Shown: positions 1 through 15,966, counted from the stretch's first letter. The stretch: 64,000 nucleotides of DNA from Cacajao melanocephalus (GCA_963573385.1 CAUYLG010062061.1:1-64000); one strand, 5' to 3'. The notes: a model not told the origin generated them from the letters alone. Translations and numbers: made by a program.

Positions 1-150
1 TTGGGGAGAGATAGCATGGGGAGAAATGCCAGATATAGGTGAAGGGGAGGAAGGCAGCAAATCACACTACCACATGTGTACCTATGCAACAATCTTGCAT
101 GTTCTTCACATGTACCCCAAAATCTAAAATGCAATTAAAAAAACAAAGAA
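1..150 (+). mobile_element. L1 LINE 3' end, cut by the window edge
   Basis: The sequence ends in the typical young-L1 tail: a CACATGTACCCC block followed by an A-rich stretch. It reads on the plus strand. Only the last part of the 3' UTR is inside the window, so the length of the element is unknown. Confidence 0.8.
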
Positions 151-159
151 AAAGAAAAT

Positions 160-1012
160 ATATTTATAGTACTGTACTGTATTTATCAATACAGTAAGTT
201 TACGTCATCTGAAATGGTGGGCAACCACAGCTGGAGACCTCAGACCTCAATCTATGGTACCTATCAAGCAATTCAACTTTTTCTTATAATGTCATGACTT
301 TTCTCTGCTTCTTGGGAGCCCATTCGCCAGCACCACTAGTGGAACTTCATACAAGTCCCGTAATGTTATTCAAGGTTTATGGTATTGCACTAAACATGAA
401 AAATACATGAGAATGTGAGATACCATTTTTTACTATGATAGACCATTTACTAGAGATACGAACTGCTCATGCAGAGATTAGCGTCATATGTTTTTATGGG
501 ATACTCACAAGCAGCTCAGGGCAGTAGCAAAAGGAGGTGGTTATGAAATTACAGTAGTAGAGAATGTACTACATTTAATTTTATGCAGTTATGATTTAAT
601 ACTCCATCTTTACATTTGTTCACATTTCTCTCAACTGCACATGGCACCACATGTGGTCTTTAAATTGTATAATAGATTTATGTATATTTTATGGTACTAA
701 ATAGGCTAGTCTCTGCATATATTTTACGCATTCATGACATACCTCTTTCTTAATTTTTTCAGTATTTTCAAGCTATGCAGTTCATCCTCACGTTTTTTTC
801 AAACTGTCACAAATCTCCAAAATATTTTCCAATATACTTATTGTAAGGTTATTCTTGTCCGACCTCCTGATAAGTGTTATCAGGTGCGGAGGGGGTGAGT
901 ATTGTCCATCTGGCTCCTGGCGAGGCTATCGGCCTTACACTTATTGAAAAAAAATCTGAAGCATAAGTGAATCACACAGTTTGAACCCATGTTGTTCAAC
1001 TATATACTGATT
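160..1012 (+). mobile_element. Tigger-type (TcMar) DNA transposon fossil
   Basis: The whole stretch resembles my memory of the non-coding Tigger3/4-type consensus: a GTACTGTA start, a middle with ACAGTAGTAGAGAATG, and a right end GTTTGAACCCATGTTGTTCAA-like that matches the Tigger terminal repeat. No transposase frame is open, so it is dead. It is interrupted at 843-938 by sequence that does not belong to it. The subfamily is my best guess; the superfamily call is firmer. Confidence 0.75.
843..938. other. Unidentified ~96-bp insert inside the Tigger element
   Basis: The Tigger sequence breaks after ACTTATT (836-842) and resumes at a second ACTTATT (939-945), as expected for a 7-8 bp target-site duplication. 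The insert begins GTAAGG and ends CCTTAC, a perfect 6-bp terminal inverted repeat. Inside is a perfect hairpin, CCTGATAA (866-873), loop GTG, TTATCAGG (877-884). There is no A tail. It is GC-richer than its host element. I do not recognise the family; a tiny hAT-like element or a retroposed small RNA are both possible. Confidence 0.55.
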
Positions 1013-1774
1013 TAAAATTATAATGCGAACGTATAAATCAACTGTTTCATGTTTATTACAATCCAGTAAGCAGTATCTCTTCAGCTAAGCTTTCTTTCAA
1101 AATATCGACCATTTTAGAGTATGAAAATACTTACTTTTAAGCCAAGTTTAGATCTTTTTGAATTTTTAAATTGAAGATTCTGTTGCTAGGACATATTCAC
1201 TATGTTTTTGAAGACAAAATTTTAATGCACTGTTGTCTAGAAGAAAGAAGTAAACTATACAGCAGTAGTTTCTGTACCACAGCATGAGAAAGGACACTAA
1301 AATAAGGTTATCACAGGCTCGACACACTTCTATGGACACAGAGAAATTGCCAAAACACAAAAACTGTATAAAGCAGAACACAAACTAAAAATAGCAAACA
1401 TTAATAGTTATGTGCTGGACTTCAAGGGGATTTTTTGGTCCCTCAAAAGAAAGCACATGAAATGTGAGTGAAAATAATTATTATGGGGATAATCTTGACC
1501 TTGATTTTTAGATAATCTCATTTGCAAACATTACTATTTAACTATTTAACTACTTTATAACTACTGTGGCGCACATCTCACAATCGATTATATTCAGACA
1601 CTATGGTCCATAACCACCCTGTAGGCAAGGCAAAACAGGTCTCAGTATTTACGCTAAGGGTTTTTTTTTTTCTTTTGTGGACTTGTTGGTTCCATTCCAT
1701 TCAAAGGTTCTCTGTGGGTACTTTCCAGTTCTATCTTAGTCTGTATGTTATTCTAGAAAAGCTTTAAGTACTTA
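1013..1774. other. Single-copy sequence, nothing recognised
   Basis: AT-rich sequence with no gene, RNA or repeat that I can name. The short minus-strand frame at 1166-1381 has no family resemblance. Confidence 0.4.
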
Positions 1775-1915
1775 CTTGTATATCAGGCACAACAGTAGGT
1801 GCTTTATTTGTATAATCTCACTTAATCATAATACCACCTCATACAGCCATCAGTCCAATTTAACAAATAGAAGCTGAGAGATTAAGTACACTGAGCTTGT
1901 GCAAGATCACAATAA
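1775..1915 (+). mobile_element. MIR SINE fossil
   Basis: It resembles the MIR core: a 'caggcac...taggtgcttt' segment, then 'tataatctcacttaatc', then a degraded 'gaaactgaga..taagt' block and a 'gtgcaagatcac' block in the right order. It is diverged, as expected for this old tRNA-derived family. Confidence 0.7.
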
Positions 1916-2204
1916 TTTCCGTTAAGAATCTAAAACCCTTGGCTCTTCCACTATACCATGAAGGTTCTCAACAGAACCTTCTGATGTCCTCCTTAAATTC
2001 AAATGGGGAGAAGAGGAAAGAGCGGATAAGGAAAAGGGATTGAGCTTTCTCTTGAAAGCACGATGACTGTCAGGCCTGCATCCATTCCTACAATTATGTT
2101 TTATTCTTTTGGCATTAAAAATCATCACTATTAAGTATTAATGAAATGCAAAACATGCCATGGCACTGCTTAAAAATCTTCAAAGACCAAGATGAAGATC
2201 AAAA

Positions 2205-2590
2205 TATTTCTGTAATGGTCTACAAGGCCCTCAAACATCCAATTCCAGCCTCATCTTACCACTAACCCCACCCAAAGCTTGTTCAAACTCCAGTTCAATT
2301 TGCCTTCTTGTAGTTCCTTCACAAGGTGCTCCCTCATGCCACCTCTGGGAGCCTCTGAACAAAGAAGTCTGCTTAGTTTTACCCATACTAATTCACCAGC
2401 TCCCAACTCTCCTGACTTAGGATTCATCAAGTACTCATATCCTAGGCTCTTTGGAGTCAGCTACACTATTTCCTTACAGCACCTGTGTGATGGTTTATCT
2501 TCCCACCAAAACATAAAAGCTCCTTAAGGGCAGAAGCTATACAAGCTTTGCTCACCACTGAATCCCAAGGATTCATTGGCAAACAATAGA
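2205..2590 (+). mobile_element. L2 LINE 3' end
   Basis: It begins with a 'tctacaaggccctcaaacatc' type segment and runs through 'ctccttaagggcagaagct' to 'ttcattggcaaacaatagatatttg', which follows the L2 3'-end consensus. The frame at 2279-2527 lies inside it and is not a gene. Confidence 0.65.
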
Positions 2591-2594
2591 TATT

Positions 2595-2945
2595 TGTCTT
2601 AGCCCCTTCAGGATACTGTAACAAAAACACCACAGAGTGACTGGCTCAAATAACACTTAACTTCAACAGTTCTGGAGGCTAGGGAATCTAAGATCTAGGT
2701 GCCAAGCATATTTAGCATCTGGTGAACAGACAGCAATCTCCTTCTGGTATCTTCACAAGGCAGAAAGAGTGAGGGAACTCCCCGGAGTCTTTTATTAATA
2801 CAAGGGCACTAATCCCATTTGTGAAGGTTCCACTCTTATGACCCAATCACCTCCCAAAGGCCCCACCTCCTAATACTACCACATGGGGGTTAGGTTTCAA
2901 CATATGAATTTGGGGGGAGGGGGTGGAGACAAATAGTCTATAGCA
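2595..2945 (-). mobile_element. MLT1-type LTR (ERVL-MaLR), solo
   Basis: Read on the minus strand it starts TGCTATAGACTATTTGTCTCC-like, passes through 'aggaggtggggcctttgggaggtgattgggtc' and ends '...ggggctaagaca', the usual MLT1 plan. No internal retroviral sequence flanks it, so it is a solo LTR. Confidence 0.75.
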
Positions 2946-2989
2946 GTGCTCAAAACTAAAATGGGGGTATGGGGAAATACAGTAAAAAC

Positions 2990-3335
2990 AAAGTCAAATC
3001 TCTCCCTTCCCATCTCCTCCATTCCTCTTTCATAATGTGTCCAATGTTATCTTTTCCACTCCCACTCAAACCACTCTAGCCTAGACTCCTTTTTAACAGC
3101 ATCCTGGCTAGTGTCCACACTACCATGCCAATCTGTTCGGTACATTAATGCTAAATTAATCTCAACACTTTCAGTCTCTAAAACCTTTAATGGCTTCTCC
3201 TAACCATCTGGTACATATTCAAGGTCATTCACAATTAGCTTTTAACTTATTTTTTCAACTTTGTCTTTCATTCCCCAACTTCAATACTATGGCAGCCAGG
3301 TTGACATACCTCAAATTTTAAATAACATTTTCTTC
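2990..3335 (+). mobile_element. L2 LINE fragment
   Basis: The parts 'cctagactcctttttaacagcatcctggctagt' and 'aaaacctttaatggcttctcc...caaggtcattcac' follow the L2 3' region. It lies just past the MLT1 but represents an earlier part of L2 than the fragment at 2205, so it is a separate copy. Confidence 0.6.
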
Positions 3336-3344
3336 ATTAATAGT

Positions 3345-3545
3345 GACAATAATAGCTAACATTTTAATTATTTATTTTGTCTTGGGCACTATTCTAAGCA
3401 AGTTACTTAATCTTCAGAACAACCCTATTATCAGCTCACTTTCATGAGTAAAAAAACTGGGACAGAGAGAATACAGACTGTCAAAGTGGCAGGAGCCAGG
3501 ATTCAAACTCAGGCAGTACAAGTGCCAGTGTCTTACAGTTTTAAC
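3345..3545 (+). mobile_element. MIR SINE fossil
   Basis: MIR-like order is visible: 'aatagctaacattt', 'gggcactattctaagcaagttacttaatc', then 'actgggacagagag...' and 'ggattcaaactcaggcagt'. It is nearly full length but diverged. Confidence 0.75.
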
Positions 3546-3779
3546 TATCACACCATACATTAATAATGTCAGAAAAAAGGGGGAAAAAAACTACCATTAA
3601 TCTCACCATAACCCGACTCCCAAGACAAACTGTATAGTTTCTGATGCAGAAACACGTTTTACAAAATTGGATTTTTTACTTAATTCACGATTTCCCTATG
3701 TTAAGTATTCTTTGTCACTGTTATAGTACATACCAAGGAACTTTCTAAGACACAATTAGCCGTATTCCTCAGAGATATG

Positions 3780-4092
<313 letters not shown>

Positions 4093-4124
4093 CAGATATA
4101 TGGAATAATAAAAAATGTTACAAA

Positions 4125-4260
4125 AATTGGCTGGGTGTGGTAGTGTACACCTATAGCCCCAGCTACTCTGGAGGCTGAGGCAGGAGGATTACTTGAGCCC
4201 AGGAGTTTGAGGCCAGCCTGGGCAACAAAGTAAGACCCCTTCTCTTGGGGGGGGGGGGGG
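4125..4260 (+). mobile_element. Free left Alu monomer (FLAM-like) ending in a G run
   Basis: A monomer-size match that runs from 'ggctgggtgtggtagtg' to 'gccagcctgggcaacaaagtaagacccc' with no second monomer. The A tail position is replaced by a run of about 16 G at 4245-4260, a likely unstable tract. Confidence 0.75.
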
Positions 4261-5104
4261 CGGTGTTTGAGAATGATTCTCAAACAGGCAGGAATGGCTG
4301 AGAAGTCTGGGGCTCTCTCCCTCCAATAGAGAGGGAGAGTTAAATGGGGAGAGTTCATGTTAAGGAGTTTGAAATACAGTAAGTTATTTTTAATAGTTGA
4401 GCCTACAGCTGTAAACCTAAACATCCCTAAGTTATTTTAAAATGTGATCTTTGCTCAAAGGTAAAAGCTTTTCTATTCCTAGCTCCACAGCACTGCCATT
4501 ATCATTTGCACAGACCTTATCATTCTCATCACACATTATGACAAATTATACACAAAGCCAGTCAAGATAACTATATTAAGCACAGGTTTCCTGCCCTCCC
4601 CACCCCCAGAGTGTGATGCTAGTTCTAGACAGCTTTAAATCCAATCAGCAATTCAGGTTAATGCTAATAAAGATGTCCAATTAATCTTTGTTAAATTCAA
4701 ATGTTACTTGAGCTAAATGCTCGTATTTTATTTCCAACACTATTCATACACACCCACACACGTACATCCTTACAGACTCCTGATTTTTGTCACTAAATTA
4801 CTGTGTACATCCGTGGCTACTTCCTATGGATAACTTCCTACAAATCATTCCAACAGAACTGCATCCTGAATTCATAATTATTTGTGGCAGCAGAAATTTA
4901 TTCATTTAAAAATGCTCAGTAATTGGCCAAACACTCTTATTCAAACCTCCTCCATACTGAGCGTCTGTCAAGTTGTACGTACCCGATTAGGGTACTAAAG
5001 CTTTTACATACACATAAACTTCATCTTTTCCAAAGCATTCTCAAACACAAATTTTTAAGTGGCTGTACACAATTTGAGTAACTTTAAATTAAAAATAACT
5101 TTTG
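4261..5104. other. Mostly unassigned; short L1-like piece at its left end
   Basis: At 4285-4316 the sequence closely repeats 5591-5622 (shared core GCTGAGAAGTCTGGGGCTCT), which looks like a fragment of the same L1 5' region. The remainder to 5104 holds nothing that I recognise. Confidence 0.4.
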
Positions 5105-5236
5105 GGGCCGGGTATGGTGGCTCACACCTGTAATCCAAGCACTTTGGAAGCCAAGGCGGGCGGATCACCTGAGGTCAGGAGTTCAAGATCAGCCTGACCA
5201 ACATGGTGAAACCCCGTTTTCAAATAAAAAAAAAAA
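5105..5236 (+). mobile_element. Alu, left monomer only
   Basis: The Alu starts at 'ggggccgggtatggtggc' and stops after 'gtgaaaccccgttttcaaat' with a short A run. The flanks AATAACTTTTGG are repeated on both sides, so this is a truncated but genuine insertion. Confidence 0.85.
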
Positions 5237-5379
5237 TAACTTTTGGAACGGTGCCATCAGAGGCTCTGTAAATGCTCTCCCCAGTGAAACAATCATAACT
5301 GGTGAAAATTATTTTTTTTTTCAATGAAAACACTTAAAGCCTCTGGAAATTTTCCTAAGGGCATATAGCAAATGAAAAA

Positions 5380-5995
5380 AAATAATTTATTCAAGAAAAT
5401 CTACCATCTCTCAGTAAGGACAGTCTGTGGCATTTGAGCCAACTCAGCAGGACAGTAGCTCCATTCCAGGTAAGTATGGCCAAGAACACACCACCCCTCA
5501 CCCAGCTCCCAGTTGATGGTATCTCCCCAGGAGAAAAAGGGAGCCAGCACTTCTCATCACTCACAAGTCTGAGTTGCAGAGGTTCTATTGCAGGCAAGAG
5601 TGGCTGAGAAGTCTGGGGCTCTTTTTTCCAGCTAGGCCCCACTTATGAGGCAGACGCTCTCAACCCCAGGTGGAGCAGGTCAAGAAAAGTGTGGTCCTAA
5701 TGGCCCTCACTCTACCTCACTTAAGAGTCAAGATTCCATGACAGGCAAAGGCAAGCTCAGAAGATCAAAGGCTGCTTCCCCCACCCAGCACCCTGCTCAA
5801 GAAGCAGAGGTGTCACTCTGAGAAGTGAGCCACTGTCCAACCCAGTTCTGAAGCAGTGGTGTAAAGATTTTGCCCAGTGGGAAAGGCAGGCCGTAAGAAC
5901 AGAGTTCTGAAGTTGTCCTAAAGTGAACTATTTGAAACAGAATATGGTAATATCCTGCCTGAGGGTGTGCTGGACAACAACAAAAAAACAGAAGA
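5380..5995 (+). mobile_element. Old L1 (L1M-type) 5' region
   Basis: GC-richer sequence with 'ccccacccagcaccctgctc' and 'ctgaagcagtggtgtaaag' type motifs that fit an old L1 5' UTR. It leads into clear L1 ORF1-type sequence after 6.5 kb on the same strand, which supports the call. The reading frame is destroyed. Confidence 0.5.
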
Positions 5996-6110
5996 GGACC
6001 GGCTCACACCTGTAATCCTAACACTTTGGGAGGCGGAGGTGGATCACCTGAGGTCAGGAGTTCAAGACCAGCCTGGCCATCATGGTGAAACCCCATCTTA
6101 TTAAAACAAA
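5996..6110 (+). mobile_element. Alu, partial left monomer
   Basis: It starts inside the Alu head ('ggctcacacctgtaatcc') and ends after 'gtgaaaccccatctt', then AAAC repeats. Short and internally deleted. Confidence 0.8.
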
Positions 6111-7375
6111 ACAAAGCAAACAGAAGAAATCATGGCAATAAGCAGCTATCAAAAGGCCTGTAGTTCCACGACAGCAACAAGTTAAACTATCCAGCTAGCA
6201 GCTTACCAGAGAGAACCAGGGAAATACAAGCTAAGAACAACCTTCCTGGGGTCAGAACTAACCTCAGACACACCCTCAAAGATTACCCATGGAAAGCACG
6301 GAATTTAATTGGATCAAACTGTGGGGCAATTTGTGTCCCAAGGCATCATTTAAAACAATAGAGCAATCAGTAGGCAATTAGTAGAGGGCAATATGTGCCT
6401 GTGACACCAACACAGAGAGGCTTAACACAGAAAGCACAGAAACTCACAAAGCCTTGCTAAAATCACCATCATCCCAGGCATGACTAATGCTACACCCTCA
6501 GAAGAACAACATCACAGGCTGAGGGGTGGGCACAAAAATAGTTCCGCCAGTCACTAGATAAATAAGGAAGCAAAAACCAAAGCTGCTAGAGGTGTGGGGT
6601 ATCCAAAGTTGCTATATTATATAAAAGATCCAGTTTTAAACAAAAAATTTTAAGACATGAACAGAAGAATGTGTGGCCCACATACAGGAAAAAAGTAGGC
6701 AAAAGAAACTGACTTTGAGAAAGTCCAGACTTAGCAGAGACCTCAAAAACAGATATCATGCTTATGTTCAAGGAACTAAAGGAAGCCATGCTTAAAGAAG
6801 TAAAATATGACAACTAAGTCTAAACAGAGACTAACAATAGAGATAAATTAAAATTAACAAAAAGAACCAAATGGAAATTCTGCTGTTGAAAAGTACAATA
6901 ACTGAAATGAAAAATTTAGCCGATGAGCTGTCAGTACAAAGCAGCAGCCAAGTTGAAGATACAGACTGTTAGATTAAGCAATCTGAACAGAGAAAAACGA
7001 ACAGAGCCTCATAGAATGTGTGACAAATTAAGCAAACCAACATATGCATAATGAGTCCCAGGAAAAGAGAAAAGGGAACAGAAAGACATTTGAAGAAATC
7101 ATAGTCAAAAACTGCCTCCAAATTTAATGAAAACCGTTAATCTACACACCTAAGAACCTCGACAAACTCCAAGCAGGATAAATGCAAAAAGATCCAGACT
7201 GAGAAACATTATCAACTGTCAAAAGCCAAATACAAAGAGAATTTTGAATGCAGCAAAAAGTGAATCAATCACCACATACAAAGGATCTTCAATAAGAAAA
7301 ACAGCTGATTTCTCATCAGAAAACATGAAGGCCAGAAGGCAGTGGGATGGCATTCTCAAAGCATTGAAACTATTA
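6111..7375 (+). mobile_element. Old L1 (L1M/HAL1-type) ORF1 region
   Basis: From about 6570 the plus strand follows the old-L1 ORF1 nucleotide pattern: '...ggaaattctgctgttgaaaagtacaataactgaaatgaaaaatt...', then 'acgaacagagcctcatagaatg', 'catatgcataatgagtccc' and 'gatttctcatcagaaaacatgaaggccagaaggcagtgggatg'. Many stops and indels make it non-coding. Two Alus separate it from its continuation. Confidence 0.75.
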
Positions 7376-8011
<636 letters not shown>

Positions 8012-9215
8012 AGAATTCAGAAATCAGCTTCCAGTATGACAACCTGAGGAGCATGACAAAACACAATTCTCAGTGAAAGAACACTGGTAAATGCAATTAT
8101 GCAATTATGCGAAAACAGTATGAATGCATATTTCTTCTTTCTCTTAACTGATTTAAAATGCATTGTGTAAAACAATATGTGTATAATTCATTGTTGATAT
8201 ATGATATAATGCATATCGAAATGTTTCCCAGTAACACTATCAGTTAACTTGAAATGCATCAAAGACCTAAATGTAAGATAAAAGAACTACAGAACTCTTA
8301 GAATAAAACATGGGGGTAAATCTTAATGACCTAGGATTTAGCAATGGATTCTAACAGACATAACACCAAAAGCAGGAGCAACAAAAAAAAAATTAATCGG
8401 ACTTTATCAAAAATTTAAAATTTCTGTGATCCAAAGAACACTATAAACAGTGAAAAGACAACCCACAAAATACAAGAAAAACATTTACAAATAATGTATC
8501 CAATAAGGGACTTGTATCTAGAATATACAAAGAATTCATACAACTCAATAATAAAAAGACAAACCAATTGAAAAATGGGCAAATGATCTGAATGAATAAG
8601 ACATACAAATGGTCAATAAGCACCTGAAAAGATACTCAACATCATTAGCCATTAGGGAAATGCAAACCAAAACCACAATGAGATACCACTTCACACCCAC
8701 TAGGATGGCTATAATCAAATAAGCAGAAAACACAAGTGATGGCAAGGATAAGGGGAGACACTGGAACCCTTGTGCATTGCTGGAAGAAATATAAAATGGT
8801 GCAGCCACTGTGAAAATGGTATGGCGATTCCTCAAAAAGTTAAACACAGAATTTACATATGATACACATACAGCAATTCCACTTCTGGTTATACACTCAA
8901 AAGAACTGAAGGGGACTTGAAGAAATATTTGTACACCCATGTTCATAGCAGCAATAGTCACAATAGCCAAAATGTGGAAGCATACGTGTCCATTTGACAG
9001 ATAAATGTGTCAATAAAATATATATACAACCAATGAAAAATTATCCAGCTTTAGAAAGGAAGGAAATTTTGACATGATACAACATGGATAAACCTTGAGG
9101 GACACTATGTTAACTGAAATAAAGCAGTCACAAAAGGACAAATTCTTTGATTCCACTTATGAGGTACCTAGATTCATCAAATTCACAGACAAAATAGGAT
9201 AGCGATTGCCACTTT
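8012..9215 (+). mobile_element. Old L1 (L1M-type) ORF2 3' part and 3' UTR
   Basis: The plus strand follows the L1 reverse-transcriptase C-terminal region: 'catcaaagacctaaatgtaag', 'attggcaaatgatctg'-like, 'catcattagccattagggaaatgcaaaccaaaaccacaatgagatacc', 'ggtatggcgattcctcaaaaagttaaac', 'tatacactcaaaagaactgaa'. Frames are broken. Minus-strand frames at 8441-8970 are antisense by-products. Confidence 0.85.
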
Positions 9216-9905
<690 letters not shown>

Positions 9906-9912
9906 AACTGAT

Positions 9913-10208
<296 letters not shown>

Positions 10209-10766
10209 ATTTACTCTTAATCTCATTTTTCCCTACACATTTTGGTACCTGATTTTTGCAGACCATGAGGTTTTCAGCAATGCATATATTGCAGCATGAC
10301 AGGTCGATAACAGATGATGTTGAACTCCAAGTATCATTTTTTTTCTCTCAAGATGGCCAATACCTCCAGAAACTGTTGGAAAGCTTTAATAGGAGAATGT
10401 ATGGGAAGCACCAGACACATGGAGGGACCCAATAAACAGTAGGTGTTTTAACAAGTGCTGATTATTTCTCTTGAAATGCTGATTATTACCCCCTCTTGAC
10501 AATTCTTATTTTTGAACCTTCAGAGGGTCCCTATGAATATAATCTCTAGACCAGCCCAGAGGAAAATTATTCTCCAAACTATAAATTACCAGAATTTTCT
10601 GCTCCTGGTATACATATCAAAGTTGCTTAGGTTGATTTTTAAATAAATGAAAAGCCTCAACAGTTTCACTGATATAGCTGTTATTTCATTGCATTAACAA
10701 AGAATCCTACCATATTTTAAAATTATTTTGTCTTACTTTTAGAAGTAAATTTCAAGTTAAAGGTAT
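10209..10766. other. Single-copy sequence, nothing recognised
   Basis: No gene, RNA or named repeat seen in this 0.56-kb AT-rich stretch. Confidence 0.35.
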
Positions 10767-11060
10767 AGGCCACGTGAAGTGGCTCACACCTGTAATCGCA
10801 ACACTTTGGGAGGCCAAGGTGGGCAGATCACTTGAGTCCAGGAGTTGCCCAGCACACCAGCCTGGGCAATATGGCAAAATCCTTCTCTACAAAAAAATAC
10901 AAAAATTAGCTGGGCATGGTGGCATGCACCTGTAGTCCCAACTACTGGGGGTGCTGAGGCGGGAGGATGGCTTAAGCCAGGGAGTTCAAGGGTATAGTGA
11001 GCCGTGATTGTGCCACTGCACTCCAGCCTGGGTGACAGAGTGAGAACCTGTCTCAAAAAA
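10767..11060 (+). mobile_element. Alu (older, AluJ-like)
   Basis: Both monomers present, with 'caccaggagttgcccagcacaccagcctgggcaatatggc' and 'ctgtagtcccaactactgggggtgctgaggcgggaggatggc', features of the older J class. The tail carries G interruptions. Confidence 0.85.
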
Positions 11061-12458
11061 GGGGGAGTGGGGGTGGTATCTTACTCTCTAGAAGACAATT
11101 CATAGCATAATATTCCTATCAGATTTTGTGCTGGCTCCAAAGAAAATGTGACAGTAGGGAAAATTAAACTAGTAACGAGATTATAAAATTATGTGGTGCT
11201 ATACAACTTACTAATTATCTGTTGAGTTAAAGAATGAACAAATGAATAACCCTTTTAGGTAGAAATATAAGTGTCTTTCCCATTTCATAAACAGAGAAAT
11301 AACCTAGTACATACAGAATTGCAGTCCCAGTTCCAGTCATTTAATGCCAAATGCCAGGTTTCTAGCGATAATACTAAGCTGGCTCAAGCTTGCAAATTCT
11401 GGTTCTACCTTAACAGAATTTTCAAAAACTAATTTAATCACTTTCTACTTAATGCTGCTTAAATAAATGCAGACATGAAATTAGAATTAAATTCCTTATG
11501 CTTACTGCTCTTATAACTAAAACAAAAGTAAATTTATAAACGAAATACAAATAATACTATTAATATAATGTGACAGATGACAGTGTATTACTGAATGCTA
11601 AGGCATGGGTTCTTTGAGTTTTGCATGGCTATACCACCATCATCATATGTTCCTACTTCTACTTGAATGATTACACTACTCTATACACGGTGTCCTGTGA
11701 CATCATTTGCCCTTGGCACCAACACAGTTAGGTCTGCCTCTGTTCTCATTATCCCACAAATCTAATGGTATAACTGAAGAAGGCAATAAAAAACACAAAG
11801 CTAACATTAGTACTGAAATGATGTAACAGTTCTTAATGTTGAAGAGTATCACAAAAATGAAAAAAAATTATTTTAAAAACAAAACACTTTTGTTTTAACT
11901 TGAACACAAAAAGGGCACCAAAGAGATACTTACAAGGCTAAAACCTTGCAGGGAATGGGGGAGGAGAGCTCAAAGAATATTAAGATTTGGAAATTAACTG
12001 CTCCAAATGTAGTAAATTACATCTAATCTCTCTTTGGACATTTTATTTTACAGTAGTGTGAGGCCCACTGCTGTTAGCAGAAAGGTCTTTTTCTTTCTTC
12101 TATTGAGTCAAAAATCAAGTTTATCTTGTCATTAATACCTAGTGGTTATAGTTCCACTTCCTGAAACAAAAAGTTAATACTCACCCCATCTGCTACATTA
12201 TGTCTTCAAAATACTAAGACTTACGGTGAACATACCCCAGGCTCTTTTCAAGAAAATAAATATACTTTTGCTTAAATATTCCTTTTTAAAATCGTTACAA
12301 AGGCTGTGAGGTTCCAATAAATTCCAGTCCCTAATCAGCCAACAGGTGAGCAATGCTGACTTAATGTTAGACATAAGTCACATCAGATGTTACAAAAGGT
12401 ATGCCTAATTGTCAATCTACTCTGCTGAAAGAACAGGTTAAGATGAACTCAAAGTTAG
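11061..12458. other. Single-copy sequence, nothing recognised
   Basis: A 1.4-kb AT-rich stretch with no open frame of note and no repeat that I can name. It would lie in the inferred first intron of the minus-strand gene. Confidence 0.35.
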
Positions 12459-12785
<327 letters not shown>

Positions 12786-12840
12786 CTAAAAACAAAGGTC
12801 TCATTTGACATTTTAGACAAGGCAGTATTAATAATTAACT

Positions 12841-13259
<419 letters not shown>

Positions 13260-13284
13260 TAATCAATGAGATTATAAATTATTT

Positions 13285-13735
13285 TTCAGTTTTTTTAAAT
13301 AACAGCCTTGAGATCTAATTCACATACCATACAAACCGTCCATTTAAAAAGTGTACAAGTCAAAGGTTTTCAGTATATTCAGAGATGTACAATTATCACC
13401 GAAATCGATCTCTTATTTTTCATCACCTCTAAAAGAAACTTCCTACTATTAATACTCCCTTCCCTCCAACCTCCCTCAGCCCCAAGCTAATATATTTTCT
13501 GACTCTATGAATTGGCCCATTGTGGACATTTCATATAAATGGTATCATGCAATATGAGGTCTTTTGTGACTGGTTTCTTTCACTTAAGTGTAATGTTTTC
13601 AAAGTTCATCCAAGCTATAGCATGTATCAGTACTTCATTCCTTTTCATTGGCAGATAATATTCCATTATACATTTTATTTATGTAGTCATCACTTGATGG
13701 ACAATGGACATTTGGGCTGTTTTCATAATAGTGTT
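13285..13735 (-). mobile_element. Old L1 (L1MA/B-type) 3' UTR and ORF2 end
   Basis: On the plus strand it reads as the antisense of L1M: 'agatctaattcacataccatacaaaccg', 'ggacatttcatataaatggtatcatgcaatatg', 'tttcacttaagtgtaatgttttcaa', 'gtcatcacttgatggacaatggacatttgggctg'. Frames at 13308 and 13520 are antisense by-products. Confidence 0.8.
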
Positions 13736-14771
<1,036 letters not shown>

Positions 14772-14909
14772 TTATGAAAGAGCAAATAATACCTGTGTGC
14801 CAATTGGCAAATGCAAGCCAGGAGGCAAAAAAAAAAAAAGGAAAAAAATGCTAATTAAGAAAAAAAACGATTGAAATAGCCTATATGCAGTAGAGAGCTC
14901 ATTTAACGC

Positions 14910-15165
14910 AGACATTATGTAATGTAGTGGTTAACACTTAAGGATGAAGATAGACTGCCTTAGTTTGAATTCCTGTTCTACTACTTAACTAGGTATACAA
15001 GCTGGACAAGTTATTCAACCTCCATGCCTTGGTTTCCTTATATATATACACACACAACAGAGACAGTAATATCTACCTTTTAGGACTGTTGTAAGAAAAC
15101 AAAGAATTTATGCAGGTGAAGCAATTTCATAGATCCTCACACATAGGTGCTAAGTGTTAGTGATT
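14910..15165 (+). mobile_element. MIR SINE, near full length
   Basis: Order fits MIR: 'tagtggttaacacttaaggatgaag', 'ttgaattcctgttctactacttaac', 'ctggacaagttattcaacctccatgcc', 'aggactgttgtaag', 'cacataggtgctaagtgttag'. Confidence 0.85.
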
Positions 15166-15499
15166 GTTACCTGCCAAAAAGTTTACAAAGTAGAATAAGA
15201 AAATACAATAACTAAATTGAAAACTTATAATTTACAATAGAGCAGCACAATGTGAGCACCAAGAAAACAACATCTAAATTAGACTGGGATATACTGAAAC
15301 ATGTAAGATGAAATGCTATCCGGGTTTTGCTTCAAAATGGAAGGGATAGGTAAAAAAAGAGACTAGCCATGAGTTGAAGCTGGTTGTTGGGCATACGGAA
15401 GTTTATCTACATCTGTGTATGTTTGATTTTTCCTTAATACAAAGCTTGGAAAAGGAGTAAAGTAGAAGAAAGTAGAGATTATCTACTAAAGGCTTCTCA

Positions 15500-15723
<224 letters not shown>

Positions 15724-15966
15724 AGGTCAGAGTATTTGGGGTTTTACGGGGAGGAGGTAGACACATAAGGGAACCTTCCGGGGTACTGGAAATACTCTCT
15801 ATCTTGATCTGAACCATTACACAGATGCACACATTTTTCTAAAATTTATCAAGCTATACAATCTAATATTTGGGCATTTTACTGTAAGTTATCTCAGTTA
15901 AAGTAAAATTTACAGTAGATAAGCCACTCAAAAGATAACATCAAACTTCTCTTGGTGGTCCAAGAC

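Noticed and set aside
8441..8970. Minus-strand frames of 60 and 141 codons with hydrophobic stretches
   Set aside because: They are the antisense of an old L1 ORF2 region.
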